In this document: positions 25,184 through 38,239 of the stretch, in pieces
Numbering within the stretch: position 1 is the stretch's first letter
Layout of the letters: every line of letters begins with the position of its first letter
Assembly (NCBI RefSeq): GCF_029168945.1
Contig: NC_083601.1
Coordinates: forward strand, 69,119,595 to 69,183,594
Source: Cannabis sativa
Taxonomy: Eukaryota; Streptophyta; Magnoliopsida; Rosales; Cannabaceae
Direction of reading: 5' to 3'
DNA: 64,000 nucleotides
Position numbers and translations under genes: made by a program
The notes under the pieces: model-generated
What the model saw: only the letters and a program-made list of their open reading frames with translations
Databases searched by the model: none
Told to the model about the DNA's origin: nothing

Positions 25184-26557
25184 TGTAACGCCCTAATGCT
25201 AAGGCACGCTACAGTGCTTTTTCAATTATTGTGCAATCTTTGCTAATCAAAGAAATTTCTTGAAAAACGTGTCAAATTAAAACTTTTGCTTTAAATATTA
25301 AACTTTGTAATATAATATAATATTTACAAATCCCGGGATCCCGATTTCAAATTTCGTAAATTTACTTTTTAAACTTTACATTTCAAAATACATAATTCTC
25401 AGGTCGCACGGCGACTTTTAAAATATCACTCCCAGATGTCCCGAGACCGAACACTCCATGTCGCGCCGCTTGACATGTATAATCTCACCCGAGCTCAGAT
25501 TCATTCCTGTTCAGCCTTCGCCTTTCCTTTACCTACACATGGAAGCAGAAACTGTGAGTCAAGAGACTCAGTAAGAAATGCATATAACATACCATATAAT
25601 TTCCGACCTGTAAATAGGCGCCCATATACCTATACAATGCATAAACATCCATTTCAAACCAACAAATCACAGAACAAACCAATAATTCAATTTATGCCAT
25701 TAAAGCTCAAAGCTTGAGTTTCAAAACTCAAGCTTGCTTAAAATCATTCTCAAGCATCAAAAACAATAGATAGGGACTCAAATCAACTCAACCTAACCCC
25801 AGAATTCAAACCCTAAGCAATTCAAAACCTAACAGCTCCCAACACCAAAAATCATATATTCAACCTAACTAAAAAGCTTAAAAACAATAATCAATGGTCT
25901 AGGGTTTTACCTCACTTGTAATAGCTTGAATCCTTGCTTAATCCCAAAGAAAGGAGGAGGAAAATCTGGTTTTGGTCCTTGGTTTGTTCCAGCCGAAGCA
26001 AGAGAGAGAGAGAGTTCAAGAGGGTTTGACTTTTCCTTTTTAATTTCCCTTTTTCTTTTCTATTTTTGATTTTCCCGAATTGGAAAAGGATTAGATTAAC
26101 CTTTGCTGCCAAAAATAGCTAGGTGTCACTAACTAAAGAAGCCACCTATCTCCCACCAAGGAAATGACTAAAATGCCCTTTACATCAAACTTAGGTATTT
26201 TCAAAAGCTAGGGGTAAAATGGTGAATTCCATAACCCCGCTCAATCCCGATAATTTATTTTCTCTAAAATATTCCCCAATATGAAATAGGGTTCTAAACT
26301 TACTCATGTGATTATCTAGCTATCCATCGCATTTTCCGTTGTCGCCGAGCAAAAATTACAAAATTAACATATTTCACATATAAGCTAAATAATACCCCTA
26401 GAGTTTAATAAAATCTCCGGAATTGAGAAATTATAACTCTAATATTTATTTCTAAATATTGGGGTCCACAAATAAATTAATTCACAAATAATAATAAAAT
26501 AATAAAAATTAGTGCTAATTGCCTTTTCTAATCCACATTACTAGAGCGGTCATTACA
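25184..26557 (-). repeat. 5' LTR of G1 (internally deleted)
   Basis: 1,374 bp. It matches the 3' LTR except for a deletion of about 716 bp. The deletion joins GCGCCCATA to TACCTATACAATGC (around 25619-25640), with the short repeat ACCTAT at both breakpoints in the full-length LTR. Confidence 0.93.
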
Positions 26558-26562
26558 TCTTA

Positions 26563-29500
26563 GAATAATGCAAGTGGATCCTGGTCACAGAATACTAAAC
26601 TCATATTCCATTAATAGAAGATGGATATTAAACACTTGAAAGTGTAACTGTATTGTATTCTGGAATTAGAAATATATGAAAATTTCTGTTTGGATTCTAA
26701 AATTAAAGTCAAAAACTTAATTTATACCAAATAAAATGAGTAATTCTATCTTGGACCACCACTACTAATTTAACTCAAGTCTGATTTGCCCATACAAGTA
26801 GGAGATTTCTAAGATTAAGGATTTATATCAATTGGAAATAGAATTTCGGGATTATAATCATATGCGCCATTCAATTTCTTAAGAGAAAATATAGAATGAC
26901 ATGAAATGATTTATAGACCATTCATCCAATGATATGTTATTGAGCTAATTCGAAATGAATAAGCTAAGAGAAATTAGGATAATTTCGTTGTTTAAATAAG
27001 AATCCAACGATGCTTCGATTAGCAAAAGTCAAAGTAATCTTATTTATATAATCTTCTTATTTTATATCGTAAAAATACTAGTCTAAGGTGTCATCAATTA
27101 AAGAACAGCTAGATGTCGCATATACAATATTTATCTTTCGAGATCTCACACTATTATGAATGTCTAATGGTAAAAATCCACTAGGGATTTATCTCATTAG
27201 ATAAACAAACCAAGTTAGACCAACAATGAAGATTCGAAATTAAACTACAACTTAATAACAGAAAATAACATAGTTCAATATAAATTCATACACAATTCAG
27301 AAATTATTAAACATATAGCAAGTAGGAATGACAAGTGAAAATACTAAAACATACAATCCTAAATAATTTCCAAGGTTTTCAACAAACTGATATCAGTGTC
27401 CCGTTTAGGCGAGAGTCAAAGCTACCATCCATTGAATAGAGTTGTCAGCTCATCTAAAATGTTAAACATTCTAGCAACCTTTTATTTGATCAATATTGGA
27501 ATTCAGCGTTGTCCCGTTTAGGCGAGAGTCAAGGCAATTCTATCTTATGACCTTTCACCATTGTTTCATAATTTGCAAGTCAAATATGGTCACCACCATT
27601 AGGGTGATCCATAGAATATAAAACACTTACAAACTACTTATCTTTCGAGATTAAACGGTGCGAAATTGCTAATGAACGTTCCTCCATTAGGGAGGATTAC
27701 TCACTAAAACAAACGCGATGTAAAACCAACAATGGAGATCGAATATCTTAATAATAAAGCTCATTATTTAAAGAGAGTTGTATTTTCTTTGATTCTCTTT
27801 ATTTAATCTATTTATTTTAAATATATATTTATTTAATTAAAATTTCCAATTTAGAATGAAAAATTCTAAATATAAATTTTATTTTAATATTTATAAATTT
27901 TACTTAGATGGATATGACAATAACATGAATTATTTCCATCTTAGTAATAATTTCCAATAAATATTTAGAAAAATATTCAATTTAAGTTGTTACAAAATTA
28001 ATTTAAATTAATTTACAACTCAAATTTAATTTTCTATAAATATATATTGCATTTCGAAAAATTAAAGTATTTAAGGATACAATTTTCGAAAATGCATGAT
28101 AAAATAAAAATAGATCCTGGAAAAATTATTCTAATTTAATGTTGGCCCAAAATTAATTTACAACAAAAAATATAATTTTCCTATTTAATTAAATATATAT
28201 AAGAAAAATTTCAAATATTTAAGTATGATGATGAAAATCAACTTAAATATTAATTTTCTATTTAATTAAATACACTAGAAAAATACTTCAAGCAAACACA
28301 GATAATATTTATCTAGATTTTCCTTTGACTAATTAATTTAATTTCTAATTAAATATATTTTACTTCATTTATTTTAATTAATCATTAAATGAAAAAATCA
28401 TTGATTTAAGTTGGTCCAAAATTAAAATAAATAATTTACAACTTTAATCTATTTTTTAAATAAAATTTGAAATTCCAGCATTTAAGAAATGCAATTTTGA
28501 AATTTGATTAATAAAATAAAGAAAAAATATATTTTGAAAATTATTTAAATTTAGTTGAAAAAATAAATTTCAACTAAAAATAGTTTTCTATTTAATTAAG
28601 TGTCATGAAAAAGAATAATTAAGTATCATGATGAAAATCAACTTAGATATTTAATTTTCAAATTAATTAAATGTATTAAATTCAAGAAATAAATAATTAA
28701 GTGTGGAGAAGGCTTAATTATTAATCTCTAGTTTAATACTAGGAAAAATATACTTAAAATAAATTGTACCAAAATTAATTATTTAAATAATTAATTTCAG
28801 AGTGTATAATATTTTCCCATTTTAATATTAGAAATAATAAGTAGTCTAGAAATAACTATCTAGAAAATATGTTATTTGACTAAGTATCTTTTCCACAAAA
28901 TTTAAAAAAATATCTAATTTAAGTTGTATTAGAAAAAATCTAGAACTTAAATATTTTCAAATTTAAATTTAATTAAATATCAAAAATTAAGTTGTAACCA
29001 CTTAATTTGAAAATATTCCATTTTAAGTTAATATTTGAAAAAATATCAACTTAAAAAAATATCTAAAGAATCTTAATAACCAATGCCTAAAATTCCTCAA
29101 CTTAATTTTGAAATTTTAAATCCAACAGATATTTAGATTTAACTTGATTAGTTAGAGATAACTAAATATCAACTTAAATAGGAATATTTAATGAAAAATT
29201 TAAATTAAGCTTCAGAAAGAATCTAGATGGTTATAATTCTATATTTAATTAAATACAAGAAAATACATATAGTTTAGCTTAGAATAAAAAATTCTTTAAA
29301 CTATGGTTTTCTTAAATTAATTTCAAAATCAAATGAAATTAATTATGTTGCTAATCAATTTTATTAGGTTAAACTAGTTTAATTAACCTAGTACAGTTAT
29401 TCAAATCAGGCAAATGGGCCTTCACAATTGGGGTAGTTCATGTGAGGGGGTGCTGGGTTCAGTATGTCATACCCACTACTATGGCTCCCAACTCTCACAC

Positions 29501-30969
29501 AAGGCCCAAAAGAGAGGAATTTAACCTTAAAATGAACAACTTTTATTAATTGAATAGGCCCAAAAACTAAATGGGCCTAAATAAAATCTATCAAAAACTA
29601 TGATATTTTATTTAGCAACAACAACCTATATGCATCTATAATAAAATTAAACATATAGTCTCACACAGGCACACAATTTGGATGGATCCTATCATGTTGC
29701 TAGGTCATACACAGATGAAAGAAGATTGTGAAAATTACATGTTACAAATTATTTACTTGACCAAGGGAGCCATGAGTTAAAATCAGATCATTGGATCTGT
29801 CAACAAGTTAACCATGGCTATTTGCAATCAAGCAATAATAGGTTTTAAAAACTTACAAACAAGCTAAAACACATACTCCTGGAACAAGGTTAGCTGGATA
29901 GTTGGATGTAGGATTTATTTAATTTTAAATAAATAATTTCGAAAATAATTAAATAAATAAATAAATAAAAATATTTATTTTCCAAAATTTAAAAAAAATT
30001 AAAAAATTTCGAAATTAAAAAAATTTAAAATATTTAGAATTAAATCTACAATTTTGAAAAATTAGATTTCAATCAACCTAAATATCATTTCAAAATTTGC
30101 TAACTACTTTTAAAAATTAAATGTTATTTTATAAATAAAAATTAAATAAAAAATTAAAAAAGATAAATGAATATCTTTTCCAGATTTTAAATGTAATTTA
30201 AATAAATAAAATAACAAAATTTAAAAGTTAGCAAAGTATCTTACATCTATTTAAAATTACATGATTATAGTTATCTTATTTTAAATTTAAATAAGGTTAA
30301 ATTATTTTAAAAAAAATTAAATTTAAAAAATTTAATATCTGACCTTAAATTTAAAAATAAGATAAGATATAATCAAATTTAAAAATAAGATAGATAATTA
30401 AGCAAAAAAGATAGATATTTACTATTTTCAAATTCAAATTACACTGATATCATGAATTAAATTTAAAAAATATTAATTAATTTAATTATGATAATTAGAA
30501 TTGAATTAGGAATAGTAAATGTATAAATACTTCTACAGAAAAAATCGGAAGTTAAATCCATGAAAAAGCATGAAAAATAGAAGAAAAACGAAAAAATTGC
30601 GAGCTGTAGGGACAATATGCCAAGCATACTGTCCATGGGCGCGCAAGGGGCTGCATGGGCGAGGGATGTGGGCGCAGGAGGCTGCATGCAGCCAGTTCCG
30701 CGCACGTAACCCTCTTGCTCAACCCCGATTTTTTTCGAAACTTCAAAAAATCATAACTAATTCAAATTAAATCGAAATTGAGTTCTGTAAAAAAGTAACT
30801 TGCTTAATTTTTTCCAATAAAAATAATTCCAGATACAGATATTAAATTATTTTTCACGAAAATTCACAAACATCAATCAATCATCAAATAACACTCAATA
30901 CAACATGTTACCATCCAAAACATCAAACAATCGTTTTAAAGTCCAAATTTCTTGCAAGCAAATCAATTA
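26563..30969 (-). other. Element C leader and 5' internal region (minus)
   Basis: Continuation of C after G1. On the minus strand from the PBS: GC island, AT-rich leader, structured islands (29652-29658 with 29625-29632; 29416-29507), leader duplication (unit 1 about 27370-27750, unit 2 about 26930-27230), then the start of the decayed gag/pol. No coding region is open. Confidence 0.7.
30605..30725 (-). other. GC-rich island after the PBS (C)
   Basis: GC-rich block in the AT-rich leader, with the perfect palindrome GGCTGCATGCAGCC (30680-30693) and a partial second copy (GGCTGCATGGGC, about 30649). Counterpart of the islands in A and B. Short open readings on both strands are composition effects. 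Confidence 0.7.
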
Positions 30970-30986
30970 CCATGGCTTTGAGGCCA
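30970..30986 (-). other. Primer binding site of C
   Basis: TGGCCTCAAAGCCATGG on the minus strand, two bases from the 5' LTR. It shares the CC variant with A. Confidence 0.8.
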
Positions 30987-30988
30987 GT

Positions 30989-32877
30989 TGTTGGAAATTA
31001 TTCTACCAGGATCTTAGATCTACTCACAAGTATGTTGATTAACATCCTAAATATGAACTTTCTAAAACGATGAAATAAACACATATAAAGTTTAGTAAAC
31101 CTTACATTGGGTGCAGCGGAATAATATGACTCCTTCCGATCAGATATCTAGCCCTTGATTCCTTTTTGTAGCAGAGCATTATTAATATCTGAACCTGAAT
31201 CTCTTTCTCTGATTCTTTAGTGCTGAAACTCCTTCTTGTTGAAAGTCTTTCTTCACGATCTTCCTCACAATGATTGAGGTATCACTTGCTGTGTGTGGGC
31301 ACTACTCTAACACTAAGGATTTCGAAATCTCAATGAGGAAGAGAGAGAGGTAGTGGTCGGCCAAAGATAGGGAGAGAGAGAGGCTCAGTTTTTTCTGAAT
31401 GAAAAGTCAGAAGAAAAGTGTAATTTTCCTAGAGCCTTCACTATCTATTTATAGCATTCCACTAGGGTTAGATTTGAATTATTTGGCATTAAAATAATGA
31501 AAATATAAGAGGGAAAACCCTACAAAATTGGCCGGCCATGCATAGTGGATTTGGGCCTCACTTTTTGCAATTTTGCAGTTTTATCTTTTCTGCATCTGAT
31601 TTTCTCAAAAACGCCAATTTTCAAATTCAACCATTTAAATGCCAATTCTAATTATTTAATAACTATAAATAATTATTAAATAATATTTCCATTTATCATA
31701 TTTATTAATTGAACCATACAAAGTATCATAATTAACAAATATGCCCCTAAAACTCTTTCTTTACAATTTCTCCCTTACTTAGTGAAAAATTCAAAAATAG
31801 ACATAGTCTAATTTGAGAATTATAATTGACTAATCAAAACCAATTATATGAGTCTTAAAAGAAATATTATCTCAACTAGTGCGGGGACCATGGGTCTATA
31901 TAACCGAGCTTCCAATAAGTAGATCAAGAATTTATTACTAAAATTCATTAACTTATTAATTCTTCGTTGAATCCACGCATAGAACTTAGAATTGCACTCT
32001 CAGTATATAGAATGCTCTATATGTTTCACCATATAGACACATCATTAGTTATCCATTGTTATAATCCTAATTTGATCAATGATCCTCTATATGAATGATC
32101 TACACTGTAAAGGGATTAGATTACCGTTACTCCCTACAATGTATTTAATCCTTAACACACTTAACCCAGTATAAATGATATTTCAGCTTATGTGAAATGA
32201 GATCTTCACCATTTATTTTCGTTTGGTCAAGCTCGAAGGAGATCATGCTTTACTCACTATTCGCCAGATAGAAGCTATAGATTCCATGTTTATGTTAGCG
32301 CTCCCACTCAATTGCACCACCGTGTTCCCAAAATGTACGTATCACCCTGACCTAAAAGTAGGCTTAACTAACAAATCAAAGAACACGAATAGCCTCTCGA
32401 GATCGAGCCTAATCATAATAGGATTAAGATCATTTGATCTAGGATCAACTAGGCGATATTGACTTGAATAGATATTACGGTAAGTTTAATAAATCTAAGT
32501 CAAAGTTTAATATCGGTCCCTTCCGATGCATACTCCATGCATCCAACCTGAGCTATTCTTTAACCAATGCTCTGGAAAGAACATAGCAATTCTCTAAATG
32601 CAAGTATACTCTGTTGTAGATTATCATATCAGTAAAACCCTGTGTCTGATAAATCTAGGAAACTTTATTCACATAGTCATGTTTACTTTCCAATGTGTTG
32701 ACAGCACAATAAACAGGATGAAGTATGTGAAAAAGGGTTTCAGATGAATTCATACATTATGTACATATAATTATGAAATAAATCATGTGAACCATGCAAC
32801 ATGTTATTTCTAATCTATATTAATAAGTAAATCCGATTATATTGAAATGAGTTTTATTTAGGGCATAAAACCCAACA
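30989..32877 (-). repeat. 5' LTR of element C
   Basis: 1,889 bp, near-identical partner of 16354-18247. TSD AGATG follows at 32878-32882. TATA (minus) at 31445-31453. Confidence 0.95.
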
Positions 32878-32882
32878 AGATG

Positions 32883-33020
32883 CTGAAGCACTTTTCTAAT
32901 GGCAATCTATAGAAGCTTCTCGACTTCTAGACATAGATTTTATTTATGTTAGGAAAAGTCTCTACTATTCCAGAAAAGATAAAGCCATAAAAGAATTTCT
33001 TGAATCAACAGTGTGAGGTT
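32883..33020 (+). pseudogene. Element A pol relic, continuation after C
   Basis: CTGAAGCACTTTTCTAATGG onwards is colinear with B 40333 onwards, confirming C's insertion point in A. It ends in AGGTT (33016-33020), immediately before B's 5' LTR. In other copies the next bases would be CTCAGATATGC; here that sequence has been replaced by B. Confidence 0.85.
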
Positions 33021-34874
33021 TGTTGGGTTTTATGCCCTAAAGATCAAAAATAACATTTTATGTTGCATGGTTCACATGATTTATTTCATGATTATATACA
33101 TATAATGTATGAATTCTATTTAAGTCCAGAACATATGAATTTGTTAATGATTATAGTGTTGTCAGCGCAGTGGAATATAATCTTAATTATATGTTCGAAA
33201 TTTTATTCCCTGATTTGTCAGTTCACTGGATTTAGACTGGCATGATAATCAGCGATAGGTATTCTTACACCTTGGATAAGTGCTATGTCCTTTCAAGGGC
33301 ATCGGCAAAGTTTACCAGTATCGGTTGTATGAAGTATACATTGGAAGGGACCGATATTGAACTTTGATTAGATATATTAAAATTACCGTAATATGTATTC
33401 TATTCAATATCACCTGTTGATCCTAGATCAAATGATCTTAATCCTGATATGGTTAGGTTCGATCTAAAGAGTATTATACATGTTCTTTGATTTGTTAGTT
33501 AAGCCTACTTTTGATAGTCAGGGTGATACGTACATTTTGGGAACATGATAGTATAATTGAGTGTGAGCGCTAACATAAATATTGAGTCTATAACTTTTAT
33601 AGGAATTTAGAAGTGAAACGATGATATCCTTTGAGCTTGGCTAAACAAAGATAAATGGTTGAGATCTCATTTCACTTCACTAAAATATCATTTATACGGA
33701 GCTAAGTGTTTTAAGGATAAAATATATTGAAGGTGTAATGGTAATTCAGTGCCTATTCAATGTAGATCAGCTATTAGAGGGTCATTGATCAAATTAGGAT
33801 TATAACAATGGATAATTAATAGCGTATCTATATCGTTGAACATATAGAGTGTTCTATATGACTGAGAGTGCAATTCCAAGTTCTAAATGTGGATTCAATA
33901 AGGAATTAATAAGTTAGGGAATTTACTTGGTAAATTCGGTTCGACTTATTGGAAGCTCGGTTATATAGGCCCATGATCCCCATACTAGTTGAGACCATAC
34001 TGCTTGTAAGACTCAGTTAATTGATTTTGATTCATCAATTATATAATTTTAAAATTAGACTATGTCTAGTTTATGAATTTTCACTAAGCAAGGGCGAAAT
34101 TGTAAAGAAAAGAGATTCTGTTTCATTTATTAATTAAGAGACTCTATATGTCTAATTAATAATTATGTTAAATGACAATATTATTTAATAATCTCTTTTA
34201 GTTATTAAATAATGAGTTTTTGCATTTAAATGATTAGAATTTGAAAATTGGCGTTTTTGAGAAAATAGAAATGAAAATTGTGAAAAACTGCAAAATTCTA
34301 AGTGAGACCCATTAACACTATGGCCGGCCACTTGAATAGCCTTTTGCCAATTATTATTTTAATTATTTTAATGCCAATTAATTACAAACCTAAACCTAGT
34401 AGTTTCCTATAAATAGAAAGTGATGACTCACACCAAAATAAGAGTTTTTTCAGTAATTCAGGAATCTGGCTTTCAAAAAATTGAGCCACTTACTTTCTCT
34501 CTATAGCCGGCCCCTCTCTCTCTCTTTTCCTCTTCCAATTTCAAAATACCCTAGTGATAGAGTAGTGCCCACACACATCAATTTGTATCTCAATCATAGT
34601 GTGGAAGATTGTGAAGAATCCAATCAACAAGAAGAAGAATCAGCATCAAAGGAAGGAGAAAAAGAGATCCAGGTTCAGATCTTGGTGATGCTCTGCTACA
34701 GAAAGGAATCAAGGGCTAGAGATCTCAACGGAAGGAGTCATTATATTTTGCTATACCCAATTTGAGGTTTCCTAAACTTTATATGTGTTTATTTCATTGT
34801 TTTAGAATTCATATTAGGATGTTAATGAAACATATATGGTATTAAATCTAGATCCCGGTAAAATATTTCCAACA
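33021..34874 (+). repeat. 5' LTR of element B
   Basis: 1,854 bp. A deletion of about 43 bp just after TGTTGGGTTTTATGCCCTAAA distinguishes it. TATA at 34408-34416. The left half resembles the left half of the LTR at 60017 more than A's LTR does. The right half differs from it (for example CACCAAAATAAGAG after the TATA box). Confidence 0.93.
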
Positions 34875-34876
34875 AC

Positions 34877-34893
34877 TGGTATCAGAGCCATGG
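34877..34893 (+). other. Primer binding site of B
   Basis: TGGTATCAGAGCCATGG, the canonical complement of the plant initiator tRNA-Met 3' end, two bases after the LTR. Confidence 0.9.
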
Positions 34894-35147
34894 TAATGAT
34901 TTACTTTCATGAAATATGAATTAAAACGATGATATGTGTTGATTTGGATGGTTTCATGTTGATCTGTGTGTTATATGATGTTTGATTGATGCTTGTAAAA
35001 TTTTATGAAAAAGAACTGAATTTTCGTTTTCGGAATTATTTTTATTTGATAGTTTGGAAAAATTAAGCAATTTACTTTTTTTACAGAACTCAATTTCGAT
35101 TTTATTTGAATTAGTTATGAATTTTTGAAAATCACAAAATATCAGGG

Positions 35148-35372
35148 TGCCATCACCCCACACACGCGCGCGGATGAGCCGCATTCCTCAGACGCGTGGG
35201 CATCGGACAGACTTGTGTCCGAGTTTTCTCGGTCACACATGGGTGCCTTGTCAGAAATCTTCCTGGTGCGCGTGCGGAATGGCTGCTTGCAGCCTCTAGC
35301 GCCGAGAAACCTCGGCCTGACACCCTCGTGAGCGCGCGCAGACAGTGTGCAATGCATACTGTCAGTACCACT
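35148..35372 (+). other. GC-rich island after the PBS (B)
   Basis: GC-rich block with ACACACGCGCGCGG, GTGCGCGTGCGGAATGGCTG and the near-palindrome GGCTGCTTGCAGCC (35281-35294). It also holds an ATGCATACTGTCAGTAC end segment. Open readings on both strands are composition effects. Confidence 0.7.
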
Positions 35373-38220
35373 TAAAATTTTTTTCGTTTTCTTCGATTTT
35401 TCATGCTATTTCATGGAATTAACTTCATATTTTTTGTGTAGTTTTGTATTGAGATATTTACTATTCATATTTCAATTCTAATTATCAGAATTAAATTAAT
35501 TAATTTTTTTAATTTAATTTATGATATTAGTGTAATTTGAACTTGAAAATAGGTAAATATTTAATTTTTGGCTTAATTATCTATCTTATTTTTAAATTTG
35601 ATTGTTTATCTTATTTTTTAAATTTAAGGTCAGATATTATTTTTTTAAAATTATTCTATTTTTAAAATTATTTGACCTTATTTAAATTTAAAGTAAGATA
35701 ACTATAATCAAGATATTTTGAATAGATATAAGATATTTTGCTAACTTTTAAATTTTGTTATTTTTTATTTAAATTAAATTATAAAATTAGAAAAGGATAT
35801 TTATTTATCATCTTTTATTTTATTGAATATTTAATTTATAAAATAACATGAAATTTAAAAGATGTTTAGCAAATTTTTGAAATGATATTTAGGTTAGTTG
35901 AAACCTAATTTTTCAAAATTGTAGGTTTAATTTTAAATTTTATTTTATTTTATTTTAAAACCGAAAATATTTTTTTTAATTATTTAAATATTATTTTCGA
36001 AAACTTTTTTTGATTAATTAATTTAAAATTAAATAAATCCTACATCCAACTATCCAAAGTCAACTTGTTGCAAGAGTATGTTTTTTAGCTTCTTTGTAAG
36101 TTTTCTAAAACCTATTATTGCTTGATCTAAATTTTCATGGTTAACTTGTTGACAGATCCAATTATCTGATTTTAACCCATAGTTCAATTGTCAATAGGTC
36201 AAGTAAATAATTTGTAACATGTAAATTTTACATTCTTCTTTCATCTGTGTAGGACCAAGTAACATGATAAGATCCATCCAAATCTGTGTGCCTGTGTGAG
36301 CCTATATGTTTATTTTATGTTCAGATGCATATAGGTTGGTGCTAAATAAAATGTCACACAATGATAGATTTTATTTAGGCCTATTTAGTTTTTGGGCCTA
36401 TTCAATTAATAACAGTTGTTCATTTTAAGGTTAAATTCCTCTCTTTTGGGCCTTGTGTGAGAGTTGGGGGACAATAGAAGTGGGTACGACATACTGAACC
36501 CAGCTCTCCCTCACATGAACTACCCCAATTGTGAAGGCCCATTTGCTTGATTTGGATAACTGTGCTAGGTTAATTAAATTAGTTTAACCTAATAAAATTG
36601 ATTAGCAACATAATTAATTTCATTTTTTTTAAAATTAATTTAAGAAAAACACACTTAGTTTAATGAATTAATTTCTAGATAAACTATACGTATTTTTCTT
36701 GTATTTAATTAAATAAAGAATTATAACTAACTAGATTCTTTCTGAAGCTTATTTTTAATTATTTCATTAAATATTCCTATTTAAGTTGTAAATTAGTTAT
36801 TTCTAACTAATTTTATCTATCAACTTAAATTTGAATACCTTTTGAATTTCAAAATTAAGTTGAGGAATTCTAGGAATAGGTTATTGAAGATTCTTAAGAT
36901 ATTTTTTAAGTTGATATTTTTTAAAATATAAATCAACTTAAAATGGAATAATTTTCAAATTAGGTGGTTACAACTTAATTTTTATATTTAATTAAATTTT
37001 AGTTGAAAAATATTTAAGTTGGATATTTTAGATTTTTTTTTATAACAACTTAAATTAGATATTTTTTCAAATTTTAGAAAAACACTTAGTTATTGAAATA
37101 TATTCTAGATAGTTATTTCTAGTACTAATTATATTTTCTAATATTTAATTAGGAAAATATCACAAATTGTGAAATTAATTGTTTAATAATTAATTTTGGT
37201 ACAATCTAAGTTAAGTATATTTTTCCTAGTATTAAACTAGAATTAATAATTAAGTCTCCTCTATACTTAATTATTTATTTCATGAATTTAATACATTTTA
37301 AATTAAAAATTCAATATCTAAGTTGATTTTCATCATGATACTTAAATATTTTTATTTTCATGATATTTAATTAAATAGAAAATTATTTTAAGTTGGAAAT
37401 TTTCTCTAAAATTTCATAACAGCTTAAATTTGAATAATTTTCAAAATATATTTTATTTTATTTTATTAATCTTTTTCCCACAATTTTGAAATTGCATTTT
37501 TTTAATGCAGAAATTTCGAATTTTATTTGAAAAATAGATTAAAGTTGAAAATTATTTTTTTTGGACAAACTTAAATCAATGATTTTTTCATTTAATGATT
37601 AATTAAAATAAATGAACTAAAATATATTATAATTAGAAAATGAATTAATTAGTCAATGAAAGTCAAGATTGTTATTATCTGTTTTGCTTGAAGTATTTTT
37701 CTAGTGTATTTAATTAAATAGAAAATTAATATTTAAGTTGATTTTCATCATGATACTAAAATATTTGAAATTTTTCTTTAATATTTAATTAAATAGGAAA
37801 ATTATATTTTTTTGTTGTAAATTAATTTTATTAATTAATTTTGGGCCAACATAAAATTAGAATAGTTTTTTCCACATTTTATTTTTATTTTATTTTAACA
37901 AGTATTTTCGAAAATTGTATTCTTATATATACTTCAATTTTTCAAAATACAATATATATTTATAGAAAATTAGATTTAAGTTGTAAATTAATTTAAATTA
38001 ATTTTGAAACAACTTAAATTGAATATTTTTCTTAATATTTATTGGAAATTATTACTAAGATGGAAATAATTCATGTTATTTTCATATCCATCTAAGTATA
38101 ATTTATAAATATTAAATTAAAATTTATATTTAGAATTTTTCTTTCTAAAATTGAAAATTTTAATTAAATAAATATATATTTAAAATAAATTGATTACAAT
38201 AAATAATAGAAGAAAATACA
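35373..38220 (+). other. AT-rich leader of B with conserved hairpin islands
   Basis: Noncoding. Hairpin 1: CCTATATG (36301-36308) with CATATAGG (36328-36335). Island 2: GGGCCTT at 36448 pairs with AAGGCCC ending at 36540, and AGTTGGGG pairs with CCCCAATT inside it. GTGGGTACGACATACTG lies in the loop region. Confidence 0.65.
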
Positions 38221-38239
38221 CTTTAAATAATGAACTTTA

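Larger units (their letters stand above)
20226..26557 (-). mobile_element. Ty3/gypsy chromovirus G1 (deletion derivative)
   Basis: A 6,332-bp reverse-orientation gypsy element nested in C: 3' LTR 20226-22315, PPT, pol remnant, PBS, 5' LTR 25184-26557, perfect TSD TCTTA. Protein motifs place it with Tekay-like chromoviruses. It lacks gag, protease and the N-terminal RT, and its 5' LTR has lost about 716 bp, so it cannot move alone. Confidence 0.95.
16354..32877 (-). mobile_element. Copia-type element C (complete, minus, with gypsy G1 inside)
   Basis: A complete element in reverse orientation: 5' LTR 30989-32877, PBS 30970-30986, internal region down to 18248, PPT 18248-18262, 3' LTR 16354-18247, and perfect TSD AGATG. 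G1 is inserted at 20226-26557; without it C is about 10.2 kb. The two LTRs are highly similar (about ten differences in the first 240 aligned bases by eye), yet the internal region has no usable open frame. It therefore probably moved as a non-autonomous copy, or decayed after insertion. Confidence 0.95.
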
